DNA of 64,000 nucleotides. Source: Euglena gracilis (lineage: Eukaryota > Euglenida > Euglenophyceae > Euglenales). Position 1 is the first letter of the stretch. Each line of letters begins with the position of its first letter. The stretch covers positions 26,147,744 through 26,211,743 of the forward strand of contig CP154956.1 of NCBI GenBank assembly GCA_039621445.1, in the 5' to 3' direction. The position numbers were made by a program, and so were the translations under genes. This document shows positions 40,201 through 55,200 of this stretch, piece after piece. The notes below the pieces were generated by a model. It was not told where the DNA came from. It did no database searches and saw nothing but the letters and a program-made list of their open reading frames with translations.

Positions 40201-43200
40201 TGCAGACCCAAATAAACGCCAAAAAATGGCCACTCTTGGGGGGCCATTTTTGGGCTCCAATTTTTTTGAGGCTTCGCGCCAAACCCCGCGCCCAGGCGGG
40301 GAATCCAGTCAGGCCGCCCCCCCTGGGGGGGGGGGGGCGTGTCTGCCCTGAAATTTGTGTTCATGTTTCACGCCACGCGCGCACGAACTTTTTTTTTGGT
40401 TTTTGGTGCACTTTTTTTTTGGCGCCTCCCCTGAAATTCGTGTTCAGGTTTGGCGCCTCCCCTGAAATTCGTGTTCAGGTTTGGCGCCTGCCCTGAAATT
40501 CGTGCACGATTTTCAGTGCATTTTTCCCCCGAAAGCCAAAAAAAATGTCCTTGAGAACCGGCTTGGAGCGTTTGCTCTCTGTTGTATGTACCATGCCCCC
40601 CCGTATAAGACCCCCCTTAGGATTAGAAAAAGCAACAGGAGAATACCACCACAAAAAATAAAAAAACAAAATAAAAGAAAAAAAAGAAAAAATAAAAAAA
40701 GAAAAAACCCCCCCTTCCCCATAGACCCCCCTTGGATTTTCTTGTGCTCCCTAGGGTCCTTGATATGGGGGGGGCATGGTATCAACGTGTTGAAGAGGGA
40801 CACAAGCCTCACAAGTGTGCTTAAGTGTTGCTTGTGTCTTTCAAGCCTGTTCCCATAGGCTGATATACAGGGGCCCAGGCACGGGGGGGGGGTTCCCGCA
40901 GACTCCGGCGAACTCAAATACCGGTCGAGTTCGAGGGGGGGGGGGAAGTTGGTCTGGACTAACAAAAAAACAATGTGGGAGCCCAGGCACCAGGGGGTCC
41001 CGCGGGACCCCCTGTCGAGGTCTGAACTCAACCAGACAGGGGGGTTTGGGGAACCGAACTCGATTGCCTAGCCTCCATTGGGGTGACACTCATTGGAACA
41101 CGAAGTGTGATGCAATGGAAAAAGTGTTGGAGCTGAAGGATGTGATTAGCATGTTCATGGCTAAAGACCCCGCCCAAATTGAGTACAAATTGAATGATGA
41201 GGAGGTGCATTGCGACCAATTTGTGAGGGAACTGACAAGTATGTGTCATTTTTTTGATTGGAGTGTTTAACAACTCTTTCCCCCCGGGTGTTTCATTCCA
41301 TTAAAACAATGCTAGCGCATCATGTGAAGAAGCTGGAGAAAGAACCTTCACAAGGCACCATTGCAAAGTTGTTTCTCATCCCATCCTGGTTCGGTTCAAG
41401 AAGGCTTCACGGTTTTTAGTCTTGGAATTTTTGGAAACCATTCATCTGTTTTTTCAAATTTCCCAGGTCATCAAAGACGCAATGAAGCGACACACAGGGC
41501 TGGGCCACATCGATGAGCATGCAGCAGCACGTGCTTTCATGCTAGATCCTGAAAAGAGTTTTTCCAAAGGGGAATGGACATGTAGGGTAAATTGAGTAAC
41601 CCCCCCCCCCAATTTTCCATGAACTTCATCGGTGAATTCACTGGCCGAGGGTACCTCCACCTCCCCTGGTGACTGTTCACCGGTGAACAGGGTTGGATGG
41701 GAAGCCTTGAGGGGGGGGGGGGTCGGACCCCCCCCTCCCGACACGGAGGGGGGGGGGGTGGGTCGGACCCCCCCTCCTACCTCGAAACTGAGGAGGGGCC
41801 GAAAATTTTTTCGATTTCATGGACGGGCAAAAAGGCCGGAAATCGGGTCGAAATCGGCCCAAAATCCCTGATTTTTCTTTGAAAATCGATCCAAAAATGC
41901 TCATTTTTTGAATTTTTTTTGAACATTTTTTGGGGGTAAAACACCAACACATCAAAAAATGGGCAATATGCCCAAAAGTCAGCAAAAGGTGTGTTTTTGC
42001 CTGTTTTCCAGCGCGCAGCGCCGGAAGAAAATTTTCTGCTATTTTTGGCACCTGTCGAGGGGGGGTGGGGGGTCCGGACCCCCCCCCCCCAACGTCTAGG
42101 GGGGGGCGGGTGGTCGGAACCCCCCCGACCACCTTACCCCCCTCGGGGGGGGGGGGGGTCCGGACCCCCCCCCCTACGACCTACCTCAATTCTGAAGGGC
42201 TTCCCATCAATCCCTGCCGATGAACTTCACCAGGGGGGGAGGGGGACTCAGCCGGGACGCCCACCCACCACGAAAGTTAGAAAAATCTCTGCTTTGGTCC
42301 GGGCTTGTCGACGACCTGAAAAAAAATTCACAGATGTGGTTCAAGCACCTGGCCTTGCAACCACCCCCTGTCCGACGTGCAGGTCAGGAGGTGCATCTGC
42401 ACCCCCTCCCCCCAGTCGGGAGTTGGCCAAGCCCAGGCTTCTTTTTAAGACCCCCGGGGGGGGGAGGGGGGGGGGTCCCCCCCACCCACCAGGGTGGCGC
42501 GGGACCCCCCCCCGGGGGGGGGGGGGGGGGGGGGCTGGGGCCTCCCCCAAAATCGGGCCCGTTAAAGGCAATCTTCAAAAAGCGCCGAAAAGGTATACCC
42601 AGCGCCTCCGGCGTGGGACCCCCCCCCCCCGGGGGGGTCCGGCCCGGACCCCGGGGGGGGCCGGCCCGGACCCACCCACCCACCCCCCCTCCCCCAGGGG
42701 GGGGGTCAGGTGTCTTAAAAAGAAGCCTGACCAAGCCGGTGGGTAAGAGGCGGGTAAATTTCTCAGCAATTTTTGTCTGTTTCCCCCAAGAAGATGAAGC
42801 ATATGTTTTGGAATGTGTTTTGTTTTGGATGGACCTGGACACCCAGTTTTTGCAACTATGATCTCCGTTTCTGTGATACCACATTTTTCTGTCCCCCACC
42901 CTCTGGGGTTGGTCAAATTCAGCCTGGTCTGAAGAAGCCTGTTCAAACCCACTGCAGACCTGCAAAAACCATGCCCTGGACTGCAGGCAGGCACCCTCCC
43001 CCCCAGGGTGGGCCGGCCTCGACCGAATATTCAGCCTGGAGTGGGACCCGTAAAGGAGGGGCAGGGAAATCCTTGGGGGAATTCCCCAAAATCGGGTTGT
43101 CTGAAAACATCCTCAAAAAAATGGCATTCAAAGGGCAGTCCAAGGGCCAGCCCTTCAAATGTCATTGAAGGGGGGGCTAATTAAAAAATGGTGGATACAC

Positions 43201-46200
43201 AACACTTATGGCCAGTCCCCCCCCCCAGGACCCTGTCCTGGGGGGGTCCTGGGGGGGGTCCCGCAACTTTTTTTTGGCAAAAATTTTGCAGCACAAGGTG
43301 AGGCTATTTTGAAGCCGGGGGGGGGGGGGTCTGGGGGCGGGAGCCCCTCCCCGGTAGCGGGCGCCGAAGACGCCCGGAACTCCACGGTCAGTGGGTCATC
43401 TGGGTACCACCCCCCGGTGGGTCCTGGGGGGGCCTTGGGGGGGTCCTGGGGGGGTCCTGGGGGGGCCTGGGGGGGGGGGTCCGGGGGGGGGGGGTCCTGG
43501 GGGGGGGAACTGGCCATGACTCATACACAATATTCCAGCGATGGAAGAAATCATTCTCTCCCCGGAGTTGGCTTGTTTTTCCGAGATTCTGCGACATTAT
43601 ATTTGCTTGGTTCAGAAAAGTTTGTCAGAATGTATTTTAAAAGGGTTGTTTAAAGTTTTCAAAATATTAGTTGAGAAAGCAGTTCTTTATTTTTTCCCCA
43701 AAAAATCTCAAAATTTGGTTTAAAATTGGTAGCAGGTTGAGGGGTTAAAAAAAAAACAAATGTCAAAAAATGGACCAAATTTTGGCACAATCAAATTTTA
43801 CTGATAAATTTTCTCTTAGAAATTTTTTGGATTTTCAATGGCATTTCCTTGCTTCAAAAGCCTCTCAAAATCAAAATTTTGAGAAAATGCTGAAATTTTG
43901 GAAGGTGTTAAAAAATGGGGTTTTGGGGGTTTTGGAGGGGACCTCCTGTATGGGTCCCAAAATGGGTCCAAAACACACCTGGCGCCAAAAGCACCGGGAA
44001 AATTTTTTGGGGTCCAAAAACTGGTGCCTCCAGAAAAACGGGAAAAGGTGGTGGGAAGGTCGACCCCCCCCCGACCCACCACCCTGGCTGTTTGGATGAT
44101 TCTTCTGCCCTGCCCCTAAACCAGTCAGTTACTCTGCAAACCAGTCAACCCCCGGGGGGGTCGGCCATACAATTGTATGGTTTGGGCCAGAGGTCTGCCT
44201 TGGTATGGGAAAATAATGCCTAAAAAAAACCTTTAAACTTTTCCAAAAACCTTAAGAAGCCTTAAAAAATTGCCTTCAGCCATGGGAATTTTTGCCTGCC
44301 CGGGGGGAAGAGACCTGACTGGAACCCGAAAAAAAGCAGAAATCCAAATCCAGCTGGGTTGGGATTCTCCGGCCGAATATTTGGAGGTGAGATACTGCAA
44401 TTTTTGGCCATTTTTGACCCTCCCCCTTTTTGTTACCAAATACAGCGCTTTGACCTGTGATTTTTTTTGGTCCACCTTCTGACCCTGGAGACCCTGGAGA
44501 GAACAACATTTCAGCCCCTCAAATTCAAAAGATTTTGTCAAATTTTCTGGTGCATTCAGTGCCAGGTGGCTCTTTCAGCCAGAGGTATTGCAAAAACTGG
44601 CTCCTACACTTGACATTTACCCCCACCCCCCCACCCCCCCCCACACTTGACCAGTGTAGGAGCCAGTTTTTGCAATGTATGCTCCCCCCACCTAAACGTT
44701 GGCCCAGTCCGCATGACCGAAGTGCCAGGTCTAGATAATTTGTGCCTTTTGACGTGGCTTTATGCATTTGAAAAGCCTCTCTGGATGTCATATATTCAGG
44801 TGCTATTTTTTCCAGGTGTTATTTTTTCCTATGACAATAAATATAAAATCGAAACCCACATGACCTCAAATGGCAGCAGCGCACAAACACCTCTGCAGCA
44901 AGAAAAGCTGAGGAAGGATGGCAGTGGCCTCCAGCCACTCACTGAAAGACCAGAGAAGCTCGATGATGTTGAACCAGTGCCGGTGAAATAAAAATGCCAA
45001 GATGACGCAAGGGATGATGAGGTACCTGTTGAGGAAAATGCTGTTCTGGAAACCTACAACCGTCAACAGGTATTATCCAGGGATGAAAAAAGCAGGTGGC
45101 ATCACGTGGCATTGCAGGCCGTTAACCCACATGCAAGCACGTTGAATGATATAACACTATGCAGACGTTTTTTGGTCATTGTTCGACATTTCTAGCCAGA
45201 AGTTGTCCAATTTCCCTAAAAAGACAAAAAAAAATTGCACAAAACGACCAGAACTGCCCTTGATGGTCCGAAAAAGCCAATGACTGATGCAAATGATGAT
45301 GCAAAAACAAGTGGTTTAAAAGCCCGCAGTGCCACACAGCGCCCCCACAGTGCCACAGGCAGTGCCACGCGGTGCCGGCACTGCGGGGTGGGCATCCCCA
45401 CCTGTTGTCCTTTGTTGGACAACCTCCCCTCAGAGACAAAAATTACCGCCAGTCAAACCAACCTCCTCGGGGGGGGGGGACATCCAATTGGCTGGCTCCG
45501 GGGGAGGGGGGTGGGGCACTTTTGAACTTGGAAAGCCCCCTGGCCAGACTCCCCCTTGACCTGGATCATCCTGCCTTATCCGGTCCTAGACTCACAGCAC
45601 TTAAATTTTTGTCGTAAATTTCTTTAGACCTTGATTTTGGGGAGGCCAGGGGGTTTTCATGCCAGGTTGGGCAGTTGGGTGGGAACACCCCCTCCCTGGG
45701 GACAGGGGGGGAGAAATGCAACTTGGCCCTTCAAATTATGCAAGTCAAAAAAATGCAAAAAAATGCAAAAAAAAATGCAAAAAAATGCGAAAAAATGCAA
45801 CTTGCAAAAAAACCTGATAAAACCCTGAGAAAAGGCTGGAATATAACAGAGTTGCTGCCTATAATCCATAGACATGTGACAATGCCGGTGCATACCTGTC
45901 AATGATTCACAAAGAAGACCTCCTGGAAGACAACAGCAAGCACTGAGACCCCAAAAACCCCAGGCAACTGCAGAGGGACCAGAGACAAAGCATGACATAC
46001 AGCGACCAACTGCAAAAAAGTTTTCCAGGACAAAATATTTTATGCAAAAAATGCAAAGAAAAATGCAAAAAAAAAAGCAAACATATGGCGACCAACTACA
46101 AAAAAAATTTCCAGGGCAAAATATTTTATGCAAAAAAATGCAAAAAAATGCAAAAAATGCGAATTCCGGAAAAACCTGATTATGCAAAAAAAGCAAATCA

Positions 46201-49200
46201 TGCAAGTTGCATATTCCCCCCCCCCTGCAGGGGGTCTTAAAAAAAAGCCAATGCCCTATCCAACCATGGTTTACTTTCCCCCCAACTCTTCGTGTAGCCC
46301 GAATTATGGCCATTTTTCGGCCGATTTTGGCCCATTTCAGGGCTGACATAGTCTTCATATGTTAGCGTTTCAGTACCCCCATCTCTGCTAAGTATTATTG
46401 CAGTAATCACCCCATACCCCAAAGAAAGCCTGGTTGGGTATTGAGGGGGGGGGGAATGCAAAAAAAACGCGACATAGAATCCAAAAAAAAAACGCACATA
46501 GAATCCTTTGAAGGCTCCCCCTGAGTTGTTCTTTTTGTCACTGGAGAGGACAGAAACATTTTGTATCTGCTGGGGAAATTATCAAAATTTTCAGTTTGCA
46601 CAAAAAATAAGCATTTTTTTGACCAAAAAGTGACAAAATGGCAAAAAATGACAAAGAAAATTGAAAATTGTGCTGCCAAAATTCTTGGTTTTCAGGGGAA
46701 ATCGGCGAGTACTTTGTCATTGTCAAAAAATTCCAACAAAAAAACCAAAAATTGATGGGCCATTTTTTTGCCAAACTCAAAAAAACACAAAAAAACCTGC
46801 TACAAAACGCATTTGCGTCCCCCCCTTGGGGCATTGCAACACAAGATAATCTGGTGGGGGGACCGGAACGGTGGAAAGCAGCCAAGGAAGTCAGAAGCAG
46901 CAAAAAAAAAAAACAGCCAAAACTGGCCAGTAGCGTCCTGAAGCGGTCGAAATCAGGCCCAAAATGGCCAAAAAAAGACCTCAAATGTACGATAGCCACA
47001 AAAATAGAATAAAATAAAATGAGCTTCATAATTCAAGAGCTCGTGAGCTCATCCTCACTGGTGAAAAATTTTTGGCTTACCCGTAGTTTTCCGCAATTAT
47101 CTGCAGTTTTCCATATTTGAAGCCTTTGGCTCACCCGTAATTATCCGTAATTATCCGTAGTCATTCGTATTTGGGGTTTCGGGCTCATCCGTGGTTATCT
47201 GTAATGATCCGTTTTTGGATTAGCAGTCTGGCAAGGCCTTGCAAGAATGAGGCTTCTTTTTAGGGCAATGATCACAAAATAGACATCTTCAGAAACATCC
47301 AACAACAAACTAAAAAAAGACACAAATCTTCGGGGGGATTGAACCAGGTGTGCGTGCCCTATGGTTCATGTCGAGGAAACCTGAAGCCCGAAATAAAAAA
47401 TTCTCTTCTTTTTTGCAGCAAATGCAGAGACTTGGACCACACCTGACACGAAAGGTGTCATTCTTGCTGTCATATGATGGCTTGAACCGGTAACGCATGA
47501 GGAAAACAATATGGTAAGAAGTTAAGAGGAAGAAAAGCTTCATCAAAGTGTTGTAGAGGGAGTAGAAAGAATAAAACAGATCCAAATATCGTGTCGTGAA
47601 GACAAGTGCATAAAGCAGTTGCGTCTTCAGTGACAGCCCTGAATGATGACATGTGCTGGGTAGACACATTTCATGAAAAAAAAATTGCAGAGAATTTAAG
47701 ATATTGATATGACGTTTGGTGTGATCAGGGGATTGCAAACTTCATCAAATAATTCCAAAAAAAATTGGTGAAAGATGATACCCACCCAGCCACCCAAAAC
47801 CCACCCAAAAGCGGCCGAAACCCAAGATAAAAAAATTTTGCTGCCAGATCATCAGTTTCAGCAACTAAAACATGATGTCATACATGATGTCGTAATGTTC
47901 TTGCAGCATCCTTCAGGCAAATATTTCACTGTCGATGGCTTTCAAAATCACTAGAATACCCCTGAATGTTTTTTTTTTGTGAAAAACAAAAGCGTTCAAA
48001 GCTCATCATTTTGGATTCAACGATCTCTCCTACTCAGGGGTCTGAAACAATTCCAGCTGAACCCGAAAACTTCATCTCAACTTCAGCCCATAATAACAAC
48101 AATTTATGAACTGGACAAACACTTGCAAATGGTTGTGGCACTAAATTGCCAGACCATTGGTTCAAAAAATTTTTGGCACGATATGCCAAACAGGCTTCTT
48201 GTTCAGACCCCGGGGCTCACAAAAATTGGGCCTTTACAAGCTATATTGACGCTTTGTGCCGAAAGCATGGCAACTTGGCACCAAATTGTTACCATGTGCC
48301 AGCATTTTGGCCAACACCACATTGCTGGCACCATGGGCCAAATTTTCGGGTTCATGTGTAATCAGTTTCAATGATCTGTAATCAGTTTTCAGGGTTCATC
48401 AGTAACATTCATTCAGGTACATTATTTGACAAACCTCCGCGCCTTGCCCCTGGTTTGTTGGCAACCCAGGTCACAAACAGGTCCAAAACCCCAAAAGAAC
48501 GATTTGCGTGTCAACAAACCCACCATAAATGAACAAAATTTAAGGTGCCTAAAGCTTTGGCATCAGGCTTCTTTTTAACACGGAAGACTCTGCCGGGAGG
48601 GGGAGTCCTGCTGGAGGTCCCCCCCCCCCCGAGCTTCAGGTGTGGATTGGGCCCCCCCGGCCCTGGGTATCTTCAACACAAAAATGGTTCCAAGTTTCTG
48701 CCATGACCAGGCCAAAAAAAGAGAGCAATCATATATTGGCCACTGCTACTGGGGCAACTGGGGTCCATGGCTTTGGCCACTTCATGCCAAAATATCGGCC
48801 GCCATGAGACAAAATAATGATGCAAAGTGGTTCTTGGCAACCTGTCACCAAATTGCATGACCCCATGAGCCACGGTGTTGGCCACCATGAGCCAAATAAA
48901 AAACAACTGTAATCAACTGGTCAACTAGCCGCCCTGGTTCCCCCCCCCCTGGGCTTGGCCTGGACCACAATTGAATGTAAGGACAGGGGGGCAACCTTGG
49001 GGGCAAGTGCGCCATGTGAAGAACTCCAGTGGGCCATGCGCTTAATAGCCAAAAAAAAGCATAAAAAATGGGGGGCCAAGATCTCATTTTGAGGCCGGAG
49101 GCCAACTTTAGGGGGCCAAATTTGCACATAAGGAGGAGGGTGGCCCGAGCGAGAAATTGGTGATGGACTTTTTGGTGGTCGCTAGCGACTAGCCGCTAGG

Positions 49201-52200
49201 GTCGCTAGCGACTAGTCGCTAGCGACTAGTCGCTAGCGACCACCAATTTTAAGTCCACCCCCCCCCCCCCGCTGGAAAAAATTTTTTAAGCCCCCCCCCC
49301 CAAATTTTTTTCATTCAAATATGAAAGCAAATGACTCAAAACCCACCCAAATGCCTTCCAAAACCCCCATTCGGGGGTCAATTTGCAAAAAAAATTCGAT
49401 AATATTTTATCTTTGGGTCTGTTCTATGAAACCGTAGCATTAACCATAGCCTGGGAGGAGGCCGTAGGCCGACTAAGTTCATTACGGAGCGCGACTTGGC
49501 CATCCTTGCCTTGCACACACAAGGTGATTTTGTTATTTTGGGAGGGGGTCCAGGGGCGGCGGCAGCCCCCCCCCCCCCCCCGGAGGAGGCTGTAGGCCGA
49601 CTAAGTTCGCGTATCGGGGAGCATTAAGGAGCGCGACTCGGCCATCCTTGCCATGCACACACTGCAAATAACCCCGAAATGGGGGTTTTGGAAGGCATTT
49701 GGGTGGGTTGTGAGTCATTTTCTTTCATACTTGAATGAGAAAAAGAAGATCGGGGGGGGGCTTAAAAATTCTTTAGAGGGGGGGGGGGTGGACTTAAAAT
49801 TGGTGGTCGGCCCGACCACCAATGGCCGCCAGTCACGGTCGCTAGCGACTAGTTGCTAGCGACCACCAAAAAGTACATCGCCAATTTCCCGCAATGAGCC
49901 AAGGAGGGTGCCCAAGGGTCCCAGCAGGTGGGGTAGCTTTTTTCGGCCCAAAATCTGACCTTAACCCTTTTTTCTTGGCCCAATGACGAACTTGAAATTC
50001 CACTGACGTAAACGGATTTCAGCTGGGTTTACCACCATTGAAGACGGCGCCCATTTACTCCCCCCCCCCCTGTCCACGAAGCGGGTTCCTGCAACCTGAC
50101 CAGGGGGAGAGGGGGTCATCCATGCCACCCAAACAATCCCCAACCAGAGGTGGCCACATGACGAGGTGCCAAAAACAACCCAATTTTCAAACCAGATGAC
50201 AACCCTCGACCCGTTATCATCAAAAATTCAAAACAGGTGCCCATTCACTGCTATCGAAATTCAAGACAGGCGCCCGTTGCTGGTAAGATTGGGAGGGGGA
50301 TGATACCCATGAAGAGTTCAAAATCTGTTCATTTAAGCTTTGGCATTCTGCACCTTAATTAAAAATACTTTTCACAGGCTACCTGATAATTCCAACAGCT
50401 GGGAAGCGCGATGCCTCGAAGGCTCTACATTTAAAATGTCACATCCTGATTTCAGACTGTTTTTCAACAATTTCTGCTAAATGTGGTTATTGCTTACCTT
50501 GATTAAAAACCTCTTCAACTGTTACCCCCCCTCTTGCCCACCGGGGTGGAGGGGTGCGTATGGCCTGTGACCTGCAACCCCCAATCAGGGGGGGGGGGGG
50601 CGTTGTTGGTCAACGGGGAGGGATGGGTATCTGAGAATTCAACAGTCGGACATGCTGAGCCTCATAGCGCTTAAACTGATTACCTTTCTGGTTGCGTTGC
50701 TCTGGAACTGGGGGCTGGAAAAATTGGGCTGGCTGGAAAAAAGCTGCTGGCTCCCGGGGCTGGGGATTGGGTCGAACCAGGTTCCAAAGAATTGAAACTG
50801 CAAAAAAATGTCCAAAAAAAGCAGCCAATTGTGCAAAAAAAAATTGAACTCAAATTTGGTCTGGCAGCAGCACCAATGGTAGTAGCACTGGTAGCAGCAG
50901 CAGCAGCAGCAACAGAACAGGAGGAGGAGGAGGAATACTTAGGAGTCCCCAATTTTGGCCCGTGGCGCATCCTACTGGGATGATCGGACTGAAACTCCGA
51001 TACCCCCCCCCCGTTTGAGGTCTGGCCAGTCTCAATAAACTAGCTCCCGAACAGGCACCTATGGTCAGGGCCAAGATTTCTTCCGCGGTCGGCTGCAGGT
51101 CGACAGCGGTCGGCTGCAGTCGGCACTTATTTGCCCACTCTTGGACGACAAAACCACCGATGACGTTAGAAAAGGTGGTTACTCCCAAAATGCAACACCA
51201 TGAGGGACAACATAATCTTCTCTGGCGTCCGACCACCGGTCAGGCGCTAACGTTGTAGAGATGACGATTCATATACACAAACAAAAGGGCGTCATGGGTG
51301 CCATTAGATTAGGTCATCAGTTTGGATGGCATGTGCTGGTACTTGCAAAAAGAAATTCAAAGAGAATCAAAGAGAAAACAGGGCAAAGAACTAGCAATAT
51401 ACTCCTTAAAGACAATCCGCATCTGCAATGCCATGAAAGACTGAAGCATCAAGCCTCTCAAAGGAGAAAATCCAATCGTTGTGTGGCAATGCTTGCCCAG
51501 AAAAGCATCAACGTCACAAGCCCTTGCATAAAAAACAATCCACTTACTCATTGTCATGTGACAATAAATGTGGACTTGGGGGGAAAAATCTGCGGTCGGC
51601 TGCGGTCGGCACACTACCTACGACAGCCTATGACAGTCACCAAAGCTGTGGTCGGCTGCGGTCGGCTGCAGTCGGCATAGTGCCTGGCCCCGAACCCTGG
51701 CGGAACAGCGTACCTATGCCTACTGGTGTGAAACACCCCCCGAAAAGAACTAATAAGTGTATGATTATTTTTAATTTATCATACCCCCCCCCTAGTCGTA
51801 TGACCGGGGGGGTCCTGCAACCTGTGACCGGGGGGGGTCATAACACCCCCATAACCTGCAACCTGTGACCGGGGGGTGGTCGTAAATGAGGTGGCGATCA
51901 TAGGTAAGGTGGTGTTAAATTTTTCGCAACCTGCAACCTGTGCCCGGGGGGGGGGGGTGGTCATAACACCCCCATGACCTGCAACCTGTGACCGGGGGGT
52001 GGTCGTAAATGAGGGGTGGTCGTACGACTGGGGGGGGGGGTAATTAATTGGTCTAGGGCACTGCGCACTCATTAGGGGGTTCTCAGGGGAAGGGGGTCCG
52101 ACCCCCCTCCCTGGGTGCACAGAGGGGTCAGGCACAGGGGATTTCTTAAGGACCCCCCCCCCACCGGGGGTCCAGCCTCCGGCTGGCAAAAAGGCTGCTG

Positions 52201-55200
52201 GAGGGTCCGGGGCTGGAGGGGGCTCGGCTGGGCTGGGTCGGTGAAAAACAAAATTTTCTAAATTTTTTTTGCCATTTTCGACATTTTGGTGGATGGAGCT
52301 AGATCAAAGCTGGGGGGCTGTGATGGAGGAAGCTGTGGTGAGGGGAAAAAATGCAGGGATAGGTGACCTGGGCAGCCCAGTTGGCTGGCCAGCCTGCAGC
52401 CGGCTCGCCCAGCCTTCGGCCAGCTGGCCCGGCCTCCGGCCGGGCTGTACCCGACTTTATTTCACTCAACCCCCGAGGGGGGGGGGGGCTCCCAGCCCGA
52501 ATTTGGGCTGCTGGCTGGATTTGAGCTGGCTGGTTGGCTGGACCCCTCCTCCCCCGGGGGTAAGGTACCCTCCGGCTTAAGAAATCCCCTGGTCAGGCAG
52601 GGGGGGGGGGGCTCAGAGGATCCCCTGGAACCGAAAATTGTTTCTTCCGATGGAAGAAAAATCATGGCACATTTTTATGTTTTGTTCATGTTATGTTTTC
52701 ATGTTTTAAATTATGCTTTTTAATGTTTTTGGTTGATCTGGTGCAAAAAAAACAACAACCTAAAAACATAATTTTGGCCGTTTATTTTAAACCTTCCAAA
52801 AATATAATTTGATTGTTGAGTTGGCAACAACCAGTCAGCCGAGTCTGACTAATCGACTGGTCGACTCAATAACCCCCCCCCCTCAGGCTACGCATTGGCA
52901 CTGCCGTAATTACCAGCCTGCATAGGAGGTTGAACTTCCTCTTCCTCCACCTCTGTCACATGACCCTCTACTTCTATCCAGCCTTTGGGTTCGGATCATG
53001 CTTGTGCTTACCAACCGGGGGGGGGGAGGGGGGGTGGGTGCTATAGGGTGCCTGCCCCTAGCAGGCACCCCCCCCCCCCCGGGGGGGGATAGGGGTCCGG
53101 GCCGGACCCAGAAAATTTTCATTGAAAATGGCCGTTTACGGGCCCCCGGCGCCTTCGGCGCCGGGGTCGGAGGGGGGTGCCTGCTAGGGGCAGGCACCCC
53201 CCGAAACCCTACCCCCCCCCGGGGGGGGTCGGATCGGGTGCTATGGGGTGCCTGCCCCTAGCACCCACCCCCCCCCCCCCCGTGGGGTAGGCACCCGACT
53301 AAGCACAAGCCTGGTTCGGATCCCCTTCAAGTTAGGGGGAAGGGCTGGAGCAGGTAATGCCAGAGGTACCTCTAAGTAAACCATTGCCTCTATTATTCTT
53401 TAGATTTTCCTGGTTGAATATTCACCCCCCCCCCCATTTTGGCCCAGGAGAAGAAAAACCAGACCACTCTGATTATTGGCCCCGAGCGAGAAATTGGTGA
53501 TGGACTTTTTGGTGGTCGCTAGCGACTAGTCACTAGGGTCGCTAGCGACTAGTCGCTAGCGACCATTGGTGGTCGGCGCGACTAGTCGCTCCGACCACCA
53601 ATTTTAAGTCCACCCCCCTAAAATTTTTTAAACCCCCTCAAAAAAATTTTCATTCAAATACCGGTGGGGGGAATTTTGTGCTAGAGAAATTTTGCGGCGA
53701 CAAATTTCGCGGGCAACAAATTTCGCGGGAATCCTTAAAAATGTCTGGAAATATTTCGCGGGATTTTTTTTTCTGCGAATTTTTGGTTGAACATCGTGAG
53801 CAGGTGAATGGGAACACATGGACAGACGCAGGCCAATATTCGCAGGAAAAATTTCGCGGGATTCCTTAAAACTGTCCGGAAATATGTCGCGGGATTTGCT
53901 TCCGCGAAATCTGTCCATGCAAATTTTCTCTAGGGCAAAATTCCCCCCCCCCCCCCGGTATGAAAGCAAATGACTCAAAACCCACCCAAATGCCTTCCAA
54001 AACCCCCATTCGGCGGTCAATTTGCAAAAAAAATTCGAGAAATATCTTCTTTTTGGGCCTGTTCTATGAAACCACAGCATTAACCATAGCCTGGGAGGAG
54101 GCCTTAGGCCGACTAAATTCATTACGGAGCGCGACTCGGCCATGCTTGCCTTGCACACACAAGACTACATTCATTACGAAGCACGGATCGGCCATCTTTG
54201 CCTTGCACACGCAAAGGGATTTTGTTATTTTGGGCGGGGGGGGTCCGGGGGCGGCGGCAGCCCCCCCCCCCCCGGAGGAGGCCGTAGGCCGACTAAGTTC
54301 GCGTATCGGGGAGCATTAGGGAGCGCGACTCGGCCATCATTGCCTTGCACACACTGCAAATTAACCCCCGAATGGGGGTTTTGGAAGGCATTTGGGTGGG
54401 TTGTGAGTCATTTCCTTTCATATTTGAATGAGAAAAAGAAGATCAGGGGGGGGGCTTAAAAATTTTTTTAGAGGGGGGGTGGACTTAAAATTGGTGGTCG
54501 GCCCGACCACCAATGGTCAGTAGACTTGGTCGCTAGCGACCACCAAAAAGTCCATTGCCAATTTCCCGCAATGAGCCCTGATCATACATCTCTTTAAGGA
54601 CCCCGGGGGGGAGGGGGTTGCTGGGTTGGGGCTAGAAATTTGGGCTAGCTAGAAATTTGGGCTGGCTAGGCCGCCCCCCCGGGTGGGGGGGGGGGGGGCT
54701 GGACCCCGGCTGGACCCGAACCGGGGCGAGCTGGACTGAAATCGGAAAATTGCCCAAAAATGACCTGCAGAACACAATTTTGAAAAAATGATGCATCTGA
54801 AACCCCCCAAAAATGCCCCAAACGCCCCCCAAACCCCATTTTTGGCCACTTTTGAACACATTTTTTCAAAAATTTTCGGCGCTTCGCGCCGAAAAATTTT
54901 GGGCTGGACCCCCAAAAAAGGGGCTGGCTAGCTGGGCTAGCAGCACCCCCCCCAGGGGGGGGGGTGCTGCTGCGGCTGGGCTGGGCCCAAATCGGGGCTG
55001 GCTGCAGCAGCCCCCCCCGGGGGGGGTTCGCAAAACCTTAGAGAGATGTATGGCCCTGATCATTGCCCCCCCAAAAAGGTGTATTCCTTTGGCACCGAAG
55101 GCGCTGGGGGGTCAAAAATACCACATTTTTTCCGGCAATACCAAACCCCCCTTTGAAGGGGAATTTGCCAGGGTTTGACCCAGTTGAGACTTAGAACCAC

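Noticed and set aside
42220-42861. 213-codon and 251-codon Gly/Pro-rich plus frames (41991-42861)
   Set aside because: They arise from G/C runs of mobile elements, one of which is absent from the other copy.
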